Assembly: GCF_003265705.1 (NCBI RefSeq)
Contig: NW_020313285.1
Location: forward strand, 14,095,338-14,159,337
Source of the DNA: Callorhinus ursinus
Taxonomy: Eukaryota; Chordata; Mammalia; Carnivora; Otariidae
Reading direction: 5' to 3'
DNA length: 64,000 nt
Below are positions 13,455 to 25,366 of this stretch, piece by piece. Both the position numbers and the translations under genes were made by a program. Every line of letters starts with the position of its first letter. Positions within the stretch are counted from its first letter, which is position 1. Below the pieces are notes generated by a model, which was not told where the DNA came from, did not search any database, and was given only the letters and a program-made list of their open reading frames with translations.

Positions 13455-13605
13455 ACTTTTATTAAGTTTAGTATGGGCGATGCATTGTGCTTAGTGCTTC
13501 ATTCTACTCCTGCAAAGTCCATTAGGTAAATATGATTATCATTCACATTTTGAAATGGGAAACGTGAAGATTAGAGTGTTTCTGTAATTTCTGCAAAATC
13601 CCTTA
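13455..13605 (-). repeat. MIR element
   Basis: The + strand shows antisense MIR order: 'gtgcttagtgcttcattcta', then a tracked 'attaggtaaatatgattatc' and 'catttgaaatggga'-like text. Old and diverged. Confidence 0.65.
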
Positions 13606-14652
13606 TAAATCATGTTGCTATTAAGTGCAGAAAATTGTTTAGATCTGGAAGGATCAGCTTGCTCAACTCTATCTACAGTCATTAATCTGAATTTTGCTAA
13701 TATTTACTTATTATTCTCAACACGATTTTGTTCAGTTAATTTTACTTTTAACATGTTTGCCATGACTGTGATATATCTGATTTTTCAGAAATAAGGAGAA
13801 ATTGTTATAATTTACCTTCCAAGTCTTGGCACCCATTCTTTGGTGGCCCCAGAAACGGCCTCTTCAGCTGCCTTTGTTTAAAGTGGATGAAAATATAAAT
13901 ATAAACAAGAGAATGAGTATATTCCTTTCTCTTCTTTCATGGTTATCTTTCTCAGTTAATCAATACAAAATAAGCTGCAGAATAACTGGACGTGACAGAA
14001 TTTCATAGAATCCATTTGCTTAAGTCTTTCAAGTAAACGGCTTTCAAAAGAAAACTTGCTGTAATGTTAACATTTATATTTGATGGGAACTCTTTCAGAA
14101 AAAAGAAAGAAGGCATAAAGGAAAGTGCTAAAAATAAATTATCCTTTTTTTTTTTTAATTACAAGGAAAGAAGACCACCAATATTTCAAATCACAGTTGC
14201 TAGGTTTGCTAAAATGTCTGCTTCAGTCCAGTTATGGAAGAACATTTAGGTTTTATTTTCCATTCTGATGTATGACTCAGTGCTTTTGTCATTTGTCCCT
14301 TTTAAACTGTTATGTTTCTTAGACTGTATTAGTTTTCCTTTGTGGCTGTGCCACCCTAACTTCCCTCTTTACCTGACCTCTGTCCTACGTACTGAATTCT
14401 CAGGGCTGTCTGCAAATACAGGTGCGCTGTTTTCGTAACAAGACCGTATGATCTGACAGGAGAACGGGGAGAACGGACCATTATATCACTATGACAAGAA
14501 GCAAGTGCCAGCTTATGTTTGGTCTTTTTCAATTTGTATGTGTGGGGCTCTAGGAGGCATGATTTAATCGCAATCCCAGTGACTCTGTAGGCCAGTGAAT
14601 GATTTTCCGTTGTGCCCTGATTTGTTCACCTAAGACATAACTTTTGGAATAG

Positions 14653-14783
14653 TGGTGTAAGGCTGGAGAATGTACCAGCAGGACCTCAGCACCTGGACAT
14701 GTGGCCGGAGAGTGGAGCGAGTGGAGCCCCTGTAGCCGAACCTGCGGTTCTGGGATCAGCAGTCGGGAGCGCAAATGTCCTGG
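14653..14783 (+). CDS. ADAMTS19: ADAMTS19 exon, end of disintegrin-like domain and first half of central TSP1 repeat
   Basis: This 131-nt exon holds 43 codons plus two bases. It starts directly after the ag at 14651-14652, in phase with the previous exon, and ends TGG|gtaaac. WCKAGEC closes the disintegrin-like domain. A short linker then leads to [16 protein letters not shown]. In that stretch WSEW fits the WxxW C-mannosylation signal, and CSRTCG fits the CxxS/TCG O-fucosylation signal used by TSP1 repeats during secretion. The last residues SSRERKCPG are the usual middle of a TSP1 repeat. The left acceptor has a weak pyrimidine tract (gacataacttttggaatag), so the start rests mainly on reading frame and on the W-C-K-A-G-E-C continuity. 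Confidence 0.93.
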
Positions 14784-15698
14784 GTAAACGCCAAAGTTCC
14801 TGGATTGGGGGAGGGCATTTTTTTCCTCAATTTCCAAAGGCAAAGGTCTTACTGATAAACAGTGTTGGAAAGCAAAAGAAGCCCCTCAAACCCCACTCCA
14901 TGTTGGGAAACAGAAAAATCCCTCAAATTGTTTAAATGATAAAAAAAATCTCCCAAGAAGAAAGTAAGACCAACGCTTCTAAGGACAAAGAATTAAATGT
15001 TGCATGGGGTGGTTTCTTGAGTAAATCAAAGAAACTGGTGTGTTTAAATGAGCAGGAGACATGCATTAGGGAAAGTAAGTCCAGAATGAAGGGAACTGCG
15101 AGAAGGCAGGAAGGTGATGGGACTTCAGGAAGGGAGGGAAGGAGAGCAAAATCAACGTCAGTATAAGTGAGGAGTGTTGAAAAATGAAGATGTGCTAAGC
15201 ACGTGTGCAGATAGGGAGCATTTCAGGGTCCGCTTGCTCAACCCCATGCTTCCTAGAGTGATCCCAGGGAGGCACATGAGAAAATCATTTCAGCTTTATG
15301 CTTTTCCTCTTGGTGTGGGCTCAGTGGCCCAATTCCTTCATAAGCAATTTTAAAGAAAGGATATAAAAACACCAAACGCCTTCACAGGAATCACGGGCTT
15401 TCTATTTTGCCCCCAGCCTCTGCCCTTTACTCTTCCATTTCCATGGCAGGTTGGCTTTTATTTCTCATGTGTTTTAGAAGTTAAACTGATTGAGAATAGG
15501 AAAAATATATATATATATATGATTTTTAATAAGCATATGGATTTCCTTCCATTAGCAATCATTTAACGTATCCACATTTTCAAAAGTAGATTTAATATAA
15601 AGGATTATACCTTATTAATTCAATGCCTTTTAATTTTTTTAAATGAATAGTTAACATTAAAATAAGATAAAATTGATTATTTGTACTATCTCTTCTAG
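14784..15698 (+). other. ADAMTS19 intron, 915 bp
   Basis: Shortest intron of the window. No repeat was recognised beyond a short (AT)n run at about 15508-15522. Purine-rich sequence at 14860-15170 is open in two frames but shows no protein resemblance. Confidence 0.8.
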
Positions 15699-15871
15699 GC
15701 TAGGTTCTGAAGCAAGGGATTGTAATGGTCCCAGAAAACAGTACAGAATATGTGAGAATCCACCTTGTCCTGCAGGTTTGCCTGGATTCAGAGACTGGCA
15801 ATGTCAGGCCTATAGTGTTAGAACTTCATACCCAAAGCATGTTCTTCAGTGGCAAGCTGTCATGGACGAAG
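15699..15871 (+). CDS. ADAMTS19: ADAMTS19 exon, second half of TSP1 repeat and start of Cys-rich domain
   Basis: This 173-nt exon begins after tctcttctag; its first base completes a glycine codon from the previous exon. It ends GAAG|gtatga with one base left over. The segment DCNGPRKQYRICENPPC is the C-terminal half of the central TSP1 repeat, with the R-x-C and PC ending typical of the fold. FRDWQCQAYSVRTSYPKHVL opens the Cys-rich domain; F-R-x-x-Q-C is the standard ADAMTS start of that domain. It carries four cysteines. The intron before it is only 915 bp, the shortest in the window. Confidence 0.94.
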
Positions 15872-16069
15872 GTATGACAACCCACATCACCACCGTCTTA
15901 AGTAGACTTCTAGATTTGCAAAATGTTTTAAAGTAGTAGTCAGTATTATATAATAGATGATACAGATTATATTCTAAATATTTCAGAGCTCTCTTTTTTT
16001 GAACCCTAATGACCTATAATAATCACAAGCACTGACTCCAAGTATATTTTTTAAAAATGCAGAGTATAT

Positions 16070-16965
16070 TATTACACACCAGTTAGATGAACTAAAATTA
16101 AAAAGAAAAAAAGTGACAACAGGAAATGCTGGTGAGGATGAGGAGAAACTTGATCTCATACATCACGGATTGGAATATAAATGGTACAGCCACTCTGAAA
16201 AATAGCTTGGTAGTTTCTTAAATAACTCAATATACACTTTTCATACAATTTAGAAAACATACTCCTGGGCATTTTTCCCAATGAAGTGAAAATTTATAAC
16301 CATAAAAAATCATATGCATGAATGTTTATAGCAGCTTTATTTTCAATAGCCAAAAAGTGGAAACAACCAAAAAAGTTCTGAGTACCTGAATGGTCAGACA
16401 CACTGAGATACATCCATACCCTGGGATACTATGCAGCAATAAAAGGAACAAACTATTGAAATGTGTAGCAACTTGGTGAATTTCAGAGCTTTATGCTGAG
16501 TGAAAAGAACCAATCTCAAAACACCAAATATTCTGTGCTTCCATTTATATAACTTATTCCATTTATATAAGTTATATATAATATATTCTGTGGTTCCATA
16601 TATATATGACAAAACTGTGGAGATGGAAAACAGAATAAAGGTTGCCAGAAGTCAAGGATGGTGCTGGGGAAAGGATGGATGGGTGTTCTTATAAAGGGGT
16701 AGCATAAGGTAGAACTTTGTGCTGATAAAACTCTTGAATATATTGATTGTGCTGGTGATTGTAAAATCTACACATGTGATAAAATGGCCCAGAAGTATAC
16801 ACTGTACCGATGTCCATTTCCTGGGTTTGCTATTGTACTGTAGTTACCAAAGTGTAACCACTGGGGCAAACTGGGAATAAGGTATATGAGATCTCTGTAC
16901 TATTTTTGCAACTTCCTGTAAATCTTTAGTTATTTCAGAATAAGAATGTTAAGTAAATTATATGC
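16070..16965 (+). mobile_element. Old L1 3' end, + strand, about 0.9 kb
   Basis: Contains the sense end of L1 ORF2 and 3'UTR phrases: 'gtgacaacaggaaatgctgg', 'tttatagcagctttattttc', 'gggatactatgcagcaataa'. The 16500-16620 part includes a local AT-rich duplication of ccatttatataac/ccatttatataag. Frames are broken. Confidence 0.85.
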
Positions 16966-16991
16966 TACCTTATTACTTAAGAATTAGTTAG

Positions 16992-17171
16992 GGGGCCATC
17001 TGGGCGGCTCAGTCGGTTAAGCATCTGACTCTTAGTTTTGGCTCAAGTCATAGTCCAGGATCAGGCTCCATGCTCAGCAGGGAGTCTGCTTGAGATTCTC
17101 TCTGCCTCTCTCTCTCTGTCCCTCCAGCTTGTGCTCTCTCTCTAGTAAATAAATAAATCTTTTTTGAAAAA
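16992..17171 (+). mobile_element. Carnivore SINE, + strand
   Basis: Head 'ggcggctcagtcggttaagc', CT-rich middle and an AATAAATAAATCTTTT tail. Flanked by aagaattagttag (16979-16991) and aagaattacttag (17172-17184), a 13-bp target duplication with one mismatch. It lies just after an old L1 end. Confidence 0.92.
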
Positions 17172-17842
17172 AAGAATTACTTAGAAATAATAACTTCTTA
17201 AGATAGTTCCTGCCCATGGTCAGTCAGTGAGCTATGGGTTTGAGCTACAGTTACCAAACATGGTGGTAAATTTTCTGACTTACCTGACCATCGTGCCCCT
17301 AGTCTCTCCTGTCCTGATTTGGACTTAGTCAATTTGTACTGTGCTTTTCCTTTATTTCAATAATACACCTGCCAACAGCCTAAATTCCATTGTTGCTCAA
17401 TTTCAGTGCACCTGACAGAAACCTTCTCTTCATGTAGGCTTCTGAACATAGAAGCACTAATGGCAACAGCCAGATAACAAGGCAGATTACTCCATTATAG
17501 ATATGGTAGTGTTACGTGTTTGATAGTGAGAGGGTGAGGAGGTAATCTGTTCCTTTCTCTTACCTCATGTCTTTTCTAGAACCTTGTTCCCTGTCACTCT
17601 GCACTCCAGATCTTGGCCTTGTTTTACTGCCTCAAACATGCCCTGTTTTCTTCCCCATGATGGCCTCCAAACATACTGTTTCCTCAGCTGAGAGGAAATG
17701 ATAAGCACAATCTTCTGTTCACACTGTCCTCTTAATAAATGGTACTTCCTCTTTCCAGATGCTTAGACAAGATCTTGGAGTCATTTTTTTTCTTTTCTTT
17801 TACTATACATTCAGAATATCAGTAAGGTCACACTAGCCTTAT

Positions 17843-18205
17843 CTTTTTTAATTCCAGTGTAGTTAAGATACAGTGTTATGTTAGTTTCAGGTGTACAATA
17901 CAGTGATTAAGCATTTCCATATATTACTCAGTGATCATCAAGCCAAGTGTACTCTTAATTCCCTCCACCTATTTCCCCCCACCCCCTACCCACCTCCCCT
18001 CTGGTAATCATCAATTTGTTCTCTAGAGTTAAGAGTCCGTTTTTTGGTTTGTCTCTTTTTCTCTTTGTTAATTTGTTTTGTTTCTTAAATTCCATATTTG
18101 AGTGAAATTGTATAGAATTTGTCTTTTTGTGACTTATTTCACTTAGCATTGTACTCTCTAGATCCATCCATGTTGGTAGAGATGGCAAGATTTCGCTCTT
18201 TTTTA
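17843..18205 (-). mobile_element. L1 3' end, - strand, older type
   Basis: Antisense 3'UTR 'tgttatgttagtttcaggtg' runs to the C-terminal ORF2 part ('tttcacttagcattgtactc', 'gatggcaagatttcgctctt'). A 5'-truncated copy. Confidence 0.85.
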
Positions 18206-18239
18206 TGGACATGAACCTTATCTCTGAAGTGCATCCAGA

Positions 18240-18895
18240 GTCTGATCATTTCCTAACATCACCAGAACTCCTACCCTGGCCCAAGCCACCTTCTCTTCCC
18301 CAGTGATTGCAATAAGCCCTCTAACTGGTCTTTATGCCTGTGTTCTCCTTCAGTCTCAACAGCCAGAGTGATAACATTTAAATTGTCAGTCATGTCCTGT
18401 TATTCTTCCATTCAAAAGCCTCTGGTACCTTCCCATTTCGCTCGAAGTCCATATTCATTCCTTCTAAGGGAAGGACTTAAGGAGCTCTGCTACCTGGCTT
18501 CTTCTTACCTTGAGACTTCATCTCCACTGTTCCCCGTCATCCTTCCACCCACACTGGCTCCCTTGCTCTTCCTAGAATAAGTCCTAGTGTATCTGGAAGC
18601 TCTTGCTTTCCTTGCTGTAACATTGTCTCCAGATATCAGTAGGCTTCAGTCTCTCACCACCTTCAGGTCTTTTGTTAAATAGTAACACAGTGCCTTTCCT
18701 TTCCCTGCTTCATTCTTTTTTCACAGAATTCATCGCCATCCACCATAATACTTTTACTTTCGTTTATTATATGCCCCCCATAATTGTTGGAAGAGCAGGG
18801 ATTATCCTATTTTTGCACTGCTGTATGTGTGGCATTGTAAACAGTACCTGAACAGAGTAGGCACTTAATAAACTAGGTTGAATGAATGATGTGCC
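18240..18895 (+). repeat. L2 element, 3' region
   Basis: Ends in the L2-like terminus 'gtaggcacttaataaacta' followed by gttgaatgaatga, preceded by 'gaagagcagggattatccta'. Similar pyrimidine-rich text continues irregularly to about 19640 and may be further L2-type sequence. Confidence 0.7.
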
Positions 18896-20925
18896 TTACA
18901 GGAATTTTCTACTGATCTGTCCTGGCCCCTCTTCTCACTAAACATTCTCCTTGGGATAATATTACTTTATTCACTAGGTTTTATTTATCATCTATATGCT
19001 AAAGGAACACAGATATTTCTCTCCAACCCAGATCTCTCCATCCCAAGCCCCTTCATTGCTTACCCATCTGTTGCATGGACATCTCTACTCAACATATTCT
19101 TTCTAACTCAACATGCCCCTTTCCTTTCTCTCTCAATGCTACCATCTGCCTCTCTCACGGTGCTCTCTCACAGAGAATGGCATCATGATCAACCTCATTC
19201 CCACTTAGCCAGAGTCATTGTTCGCCAGTCTCCCCCCATCTGTAATCAAGTAGCAAGCCCTATTTATCCAAAGCTTTCTCCTGTCAGCATGTTCACTCAT
19301 GACTGCACTCTCTCGAACCTGGATTCTCAAACAGCTTCCTCCCCTCTCTCTGACCACAGTCTTCTCCAAACCCTGCTCCTCATTCCAGCCAGACTTGCCT
19401 TTTAAAGGCTGGATCTGTCAGCCACTGTGCCAAGTAATGCCCTTCCATGAGACCCACTGCTCTCAGGACCAATCTCAAACATCACTGCCTGGTTTTTAAG
19501 GTTGTTTGGGTGGCCTGCCCCTTTAGCTTCTCTCACCTCTTCTCCATCATTCCCTTCTGTGTTCTCCAGCACATCCAGACCAACTTCCATTCCATCCCTC
19601 ATACACATCATGCTCGCTTAGATCTGGACCTGTAAACATGCTAGTTTCTTGGCATAATACCTTTTATTTCTCAAGCTTTGTTCTCTCCCTCCCCTCCCCC
19701 ACCCCACCCCCACCATTTATTTACCTGAAAAGTGCCTGTTGATTTCTTTTGGACTCAGTTTATGTCAAGTTCTCTAGAAAAAAAGAGTCCCCCTGATCCT
19801 CCAAATTGGGTATGTGCTCCTTCCAAGCACCTCACAAGCACCCTAATAGAGCAGATTTTAATGTTTCTGTATTCTCTCTATTACCTGTGTTTAGGGGACA
19901 GACTGACAGATATTAAGCTATTAAGCTTCTGATAAATATCTATTGTGTATATTTGTTGCATAAATTTTTGTTGTAGAAATGATGACTGCTCACACAAGGA
20001 AAATTATCATCTGATCCTCTGAGGATTTATCTTATCTCTGCCTCTAACTAGCTGTGCAGTTTAATAATATTAAAGTCATTTGAAACCTGTTCATTCAGAA
20101 GTGAAATAAGAGAAAGGAAACAGGTTCCTTCCAAATTAAAAAAAACAACAACAACAGGATTGTAGGGGAGCTGATTTAAAATATTAAAGCAATTGGAAAT
20201 TACAATTTTAAAAGCCCTCACCTCTTAAAAAGTGATGTCTATCATCAGAATGGTCCATAATAAATATTTCTATAATTAGTAGGCTACCTTTTTTATAATT
20301 TTACAACACATATCCATCAAACACATCAGTCCATATGTTAAACAAAATACACAGCAGTAGTCTTCATGTGTTACATGGCACTATGGGAGAAACTGAATAT
20401 ATGATTCTTTTAAAAATCCCAAGTCTTCATAGCATATGACACTTTAAACTGCAAGGGGCTATTTCTGTTATTCTTATGTAATACATGAATCTATGGCTAG
20501 GAAAATTAAATACAGGATATCAGTGCTGTAGTGAACAGTTATTTTTAGAGGAAAAAAAGATGCATGGCTTTAACATTCAGGTATTTTACATACACTGTGT
20601 TGAGATTTGGCTGAAATCCATGTTTAATGCATATCTTGGAAAGGGTTGGTCTCTTAAATCAAGACAAAGCCTGCCTGCCAAGTAAGTACTGGCACGTTAC
20701 ATGGATCACTCTAATGTCACAATCTCAAGGGTGTACTCCAGGAAGGAAGATTGGGATCAAATATTTATGTCATCTGTAAAGCACAGTGAATTGACAATAT
20801 GTTGTAAAAGGAGAAATAGATTTTTATCTGAATTCTTGCTTGGAATGTGAATGGAATTTTCTAGATGAGCTCCTTTCCACATTATTCATATATCTGGTTT
20901 GCTCCTCTCTTCATGAAAACTCCAG

Positions 20926-20949
20926 AAAGAATTATATATATAATTCTTT
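20926..20949. repeat. 24-bp perfect palindrome
   Basis: aaagaattatat is followed immediately by its reverse complement atataattcttt. Confidence 0.95.
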
Positions 20950-22376
20950 ATTCTATACACACATACACACGTATAAAATATCACTTTTAAAGTGTTGCAG
21001 TTATAACAGCTGTTTTTAAGTCCAAAGATATGACATAGTAAGCAGTCATTGAATAAACATAACCTACTTTGAGGTGTGAGAGCATACTGAAATGCTTTAT
21101 TGCAGCTTATAATGGCATCTTAAAGGAAAATTTCAAAACCATGCACATTGAAGGCCATGTTCCAACTCCCCAGAATTGTTCAGAGCAGTATTCAGAAGCC
21201 ACATGTGAAAACTGCTTGAAATGTTCAGTTCTGAAGGCTCATTTAACTGTCTGTCTTCTCTTTGCAAAGTGATACCCTGTTCCATGCCTCTGGCTGTTAT
21301 TTGGTATTTATAGACTCCCATCAGCTTACGTGGAACTTTACTGAAGACATAAGCGAAGATCAGTGTCAAAGACTGTAAACTATTTTCCATTCTATTTATA
21401 TGAGCTTAATAAACAGTAAAGGGCCTGATTGGTATCAAGCCAACAGAGTAGTAATGTAGCATGGAAATTGCTCTGAAGCTTCAGATTTGGATAATTCTCC
21501 TACTGGTGTTACCAAATACTACAGTTCTTCTGTAGGATGCTTAGAAATAGAAACAGCCCTTTAAAAATATTTTGCCACTCTTGACTGAGCCTGATAGGCA
21601 AGTGTTTTTAACTCTGCCCATCCTACCTCTTGCTTAATGAAGCACTGAAGAAGACTGCCAGCCATTCAAAAACTCTTTACCCAGAAAGGTGTTCCTCCCC
21701 CTAGATATCATATATACTGGCATGCTTTCCAAGGAAGCAATGGAGGGAGTTAAGTCCTAGATAGCCCTTCAGCTATCGTGCGTTCCAGTGGATGTTCTCA
21801 TGGGATTGTGTTGCGTTTCTACACATCCTTGTAATGGAAGATCTTAGGAGAATTGCTCATCTTAGAAATTCTTCTTTCTCCATTTAGTAATTTTTCAATT
21901 AGAAAATGCCACATGCATCGGATTGCAAATTCATGTATGGGAATTTAGAAGTGACACATTAAGAAAGTCTTCATGAACAAAGTAAATCTGAAACAGGCAG
22001 AATTCTCAGATGTACTTAAGATAAAGGAGAGTTCATTCCAAAAGATACGAGCAAGAAATGGTGGTGTTTGAAATATTTGGGCGCAAGAGTCATTGGTTTG
22101 TGTGTGGTAGAGGTTTGGGGGCAGAAAATAATAAGTGATACATTTTGAAAATAATCTGAAGACATATTTCTTAAGGAGATAAATATTCATTGGACATCTA
22201 TTTTTTCCCAGGCATCTTCTCATTAACTACTCATAATAACTACTCTAGAGCTACGTTATTGCATTCACATCAAATTATATTTTTTCCTCGAAAAGTGTCC
22301 TGAAAAATAAAGCTCGAGATAAAAATATTTATGGAGTAACTTTTGCTCATTTTTTTTTTATCCACTCTGTGTGTAG

Positions 22377-22504
22377 AAAAACCATGTGCCTTGTTTTGCT
22401 CTCCTGTTGGGAAAGAAGAGCCTATTCTTCTGTCAGAAAAAGTGATGGATGGAACTTCTTGTGGCTATCAGGGATTAGATGTCTGTGCAAATGGCAGGTG
22501 TCAG
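22377..22504 (+). CDS. ADAMTS19: ADAMTS19 exon, Cys-rich domain
   Basis: This 128-nt exon supplies two bases to finish a glutamate codon, then 42 codons, ending TGTCAG|gtaaga in phase 0. The acceptor is the ag at 22375-22376, after a T-rich tract and cactctgtgtgtag. The peptide reads KPCALFCSPVGKEEPILL and then VMDGTSCGY and DVCANGRCQ. The C-x-L-x-C pair, DGT-x-C and V-C-x-x-G-x-C motifs are the signature of the ADAMTS Cys-rich domain, which carries exosites for substrate and matrix binding. Five cysteines are present and in expected places. No stop or frame break is seen. Confidence 0.95.
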
Positions 22505-23885
22505 GTAAGACACTCCAGGAGGGAGACCGTATGTGCTGAGGGAGGCTTTGAGCAGCTCCACAGGATGGTAGAAAGCTCTGCACCAAGATTCAAAAGCTGC
22601 AGATGGAGTCCTGATTCAACTGTCATCTTGAGCAAGTCTGATCTGCTTTGAAATTCCCTTTCTTCATGTGTCTAACGAAGGGTTTGGACTAGATAATCTG
22701 TAAAATCCATGACTAGCTCAAAGAACCTGAGATTTTTATTCTGGAATGTACATATTACACATCTAAAATGGCATTTTCTGTCAAAATATTCCAGACCCAA
22801 AATTCAAGTACTCCAGTTCTCCATATCTTATGTCCAAGGCAGAGCCATGTGGCAAAAACTTATAAAATCAGTCCTATTACTTAATATTACGGTATTTTCA
22901 ACATACTGGAATCAGCTGATTTTTAAATATATATATATATATTCAAATTTCTTAAAATGCTTCAACATTTCATTTGCTCTTATCTTTCTTTTTAAAAACA
23001 ATCTCCATTTACTACATGCATTTATGCACGCTTCGTTTATCTTTAGGAAAGGAGAGTAAGTGTGGACAGCATAGTGGGAAGATCAAAGGCTGGAACTTTA
23101 AAGTTGCTACTTATAATTCCACCACTGTCTCACATTGGCTAACCCCCTAGGAGATTAATGGGCAGAAAGATTAATGCCAAGTGTCTTCAGGATCAACATC
23201 CATGTTGGGAGGGGAAGAAGACAGGGTTGGGCACAGGGAAAAAGGGGGCTATGCTACAGTCACAACAGGACCTCAGCCCACCCTGTGAGGGGCATGGAAG
23301 CCGGGATGGCTCTTTAGAGTTGTCCTCATTTGTGGTGAGAAAACCAGGCCTTTTTACCCCTAACATCTAGCTGCAAAGTACACCAGGAGGGGGATGGGAC
23401 CTTGGGAAAGGCAGTTTTCTTCAGACTAGGCAATTTCTTCCAAGGGCTGATGGCTGAGAGCCATCAGCTGATAAAGTGGGTGGGCATGGGAAGGAAATAA
23501 ATCCCTTAGTTATGAAAGAGGTATCTGAGTGGAGCAACGCTGAATCCATGACAGCCACTAAGAAACTATATTCTCGTGAAAATCACCTAAAATATGTATG
23601 CACACGTCAAATGAAGTTTTTAGATCTGTGGTCATTGACTTTTTTGTGCAATACACTCCTTTGAGAACTTGATGAAAAGTTTCCTTTCTTCCCAGAAAAA
23701 TCCATGTCCGTGCACACGTGCACACAAGCGTGCGTGCCAAAATTTGAAAACAATTTCAAGGTGTGGGTGGATCAAACTGTATTCCAATAGAGACTTATGG
23801 AATTCTGGGTAAAAACTTGGAAACAATATGAAATTTAAATGTTTTCCCAGCTCTAAGATTTTATATTTTGCCAGCATGCTATAAG

Positions 23886-24208
23886 TTTTTTTTCTTTTTT
23901 TTATTATGTTAATCACCATACATTACATCATTAGTTCTTGATGTAGTGTTCCATGATTCATTGTTTGCGTATAACACCCAGGGCTCCATTCAGTACGTGC
24001 CCTCTTTAATACCCATCACCAGGCTAACCCATCCCCCCAGCCCCTCCCCTCTAGAACCCTCAGTGGGTTTCTCAGAGTCCATAGTCTCTCATGGTTCGTC
24101 TTCCCCTCCGATTTCTCTCCCTTCATTTTTCCCTTCCTGCTATCTACTTTTTTTTTTCTTTAACATATAATGTATTATTTGTTTCAGAGGTACAGGTCTG
24201 TGATTCAA
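23886..24208 (-). mobile_element. L1 3'UTR fragment, - strand, main part
   Basis: From the T-rich tail and 'gttaatcaccatacattaca' rightward to 'gtacaggtctgtgattcaa'. Same family as the copies at 30901, 40481, 51071 and 62265. The element is cut off in the 3'UTR and joined to an inverted piece at 24209. Confidence 0.92.
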
Positions 24209-24240
24209 TTGTGTAAGACTGTTGAATCACAGACCTGTAC
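24209..24240 (+). mobile_element. Inverted end of the same L1 (twin-priming junction)
   Basis: ttgtgtaagactg plus ttgaatcacagacctgtac is the reverse complement of the L1 text that normally follows the left part. The two arms, 24190-24208 and 24222-24240, form a perfect 19-bp inverted repeat with a 13-base loop. Confidence 0.88.
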
Positions 24241-25171
24241 TTCTGCTATAGAGGTTAAAGCACAGAATCCTGTAATACCATTAACGTAAGAAACAGTCTT
24301 ATAATTACATTTTAATTTCCTTTATTCTTTAACAGCCTGTATCAGTAACCTGAAATGTAATTTTTCACTTTCCTGTAAAAAAAAAATCATTGCAGCCATT
24401 TACCTATACATATTTTGTTTTCAGACCTGTATGTGGTGCAGTTAAAGATTTTAACTCTATTTCATCATTATTGTAAGTCTGTCAGGTTAGTGCATGTCTT
24501 CAATGAATTTGTTCTTCAAAAAAATGTATTTCCCTAACTGTATATGCCAAATACAATAGCCTAAATTGCTATTCTTTTCACTTAACAGTGTTGTGTAAGC
24601 CAGATCTTTTACAGAGTCCCTAGACATCAAAATTATAACAACGGCAACAAAATTCTGCCTAACCGCTTGGTGAATCTGATGGTTATAATTAAAGTTCCAT
24701 GAACTGGATTGTGCCTTCTGACAGAAGTGGAATACTTCAAGATTCTGGCTTTTTAATTAAAATGCTACATTTTAATGTCTTTCAGTATAATTAAAAGCAT
24801 GCTACTTTCTTTTTTCTTTCTGACAGGCTCCTATTTTTCAGCTTTGGCTACACAAAATACACAGCACCGATACTGAATGTAGAATTGTAAACTTGGTGAG
24901 GGACAAAGGAGGGCAGTTGAAAATAGCTTTCTCCTCATGACCCATTTTGTCTCTATATTTCTGTCATGGAAAAGGATAGAAAAAGCCCTTTTCTGTATTG
25001 TCATGTTAATCTGCCCATCTCCAGCATGCTGGTTGGTACTTCGGGTGCCCACCACCAGGGCAATGATCTTGCCTTTGCAAAATCCTTCAACCTCAACTTT
25101 TGGAGATACGTGGGCATATTGTGATAAGTATGGATACTTGAAACTATCAGTTACAAAATAAAAAATCTTTT

Positions 25172-25366
25172 TTTTTAAAGATTTTATTTATTTATTTGAC
25201 AGAGAGAGGGAGACAGCGAGAGAAGGAACACAAGCAGGGGGAGTGGGAGAGGGAGAAGCAGGTTCCCTGCTGAGCAGGAAGCCCGATGCGGAGCTCGATC
25301 CCAGGACCCTGGGACCATGACCTGAGCTGAAGGCAGACGCTTAACGACTGAGCCACCAGGCGCCCC
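25172..25366 (-). mobile_element. Young carnivore SINE with perfect target duplication
   Basis: Full-length antisense copy ending 'gactgagccaccaggcgccc'. The 18-bp sequence caaaataaaaaatctttt is present at 25154-25171 and 25367-25384 without mismatch, so the insertion is probably recent. Confidence 0.95.

Larger units (their letters stand above)
9263..14652 (+). other. ADAMTS19 intron, 5.4 kb
   Basis: Bounded by a strong donor (gtaagt) and a weak-tract acceptor. It holds an imperfect tandem duplication at 9795-9883, an old L1 3' part at about 10150-10730, short tandem duplications near 12464-12540 and 13041-13097, and a MIR at about 13455-13605. The moderately GC stretch at 11320-11560 is unassigned. 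Confidence 0.8.
15872..22376 (+). other. ADAMTS19 intron, 6.5 kb
   Basis: Contains an old + strand L1 3' end (16070-16965), a SINE (16992-17171), a - strand L1 3' end (17843-18205) and L2-type sequence (18240-18895, probably continuing to about 19640). A 24-bp palindrome lies at 20926-20949. From 20950 to 22370 nothing else was recognised. Confidence 0.8.

Noticed and set aside
14401..14450. Possible extra exon around 'cagggctgtctgcaaataca'
   Set aside because: No matching family motif, and the two neighbouring exons already join exactly in frame.
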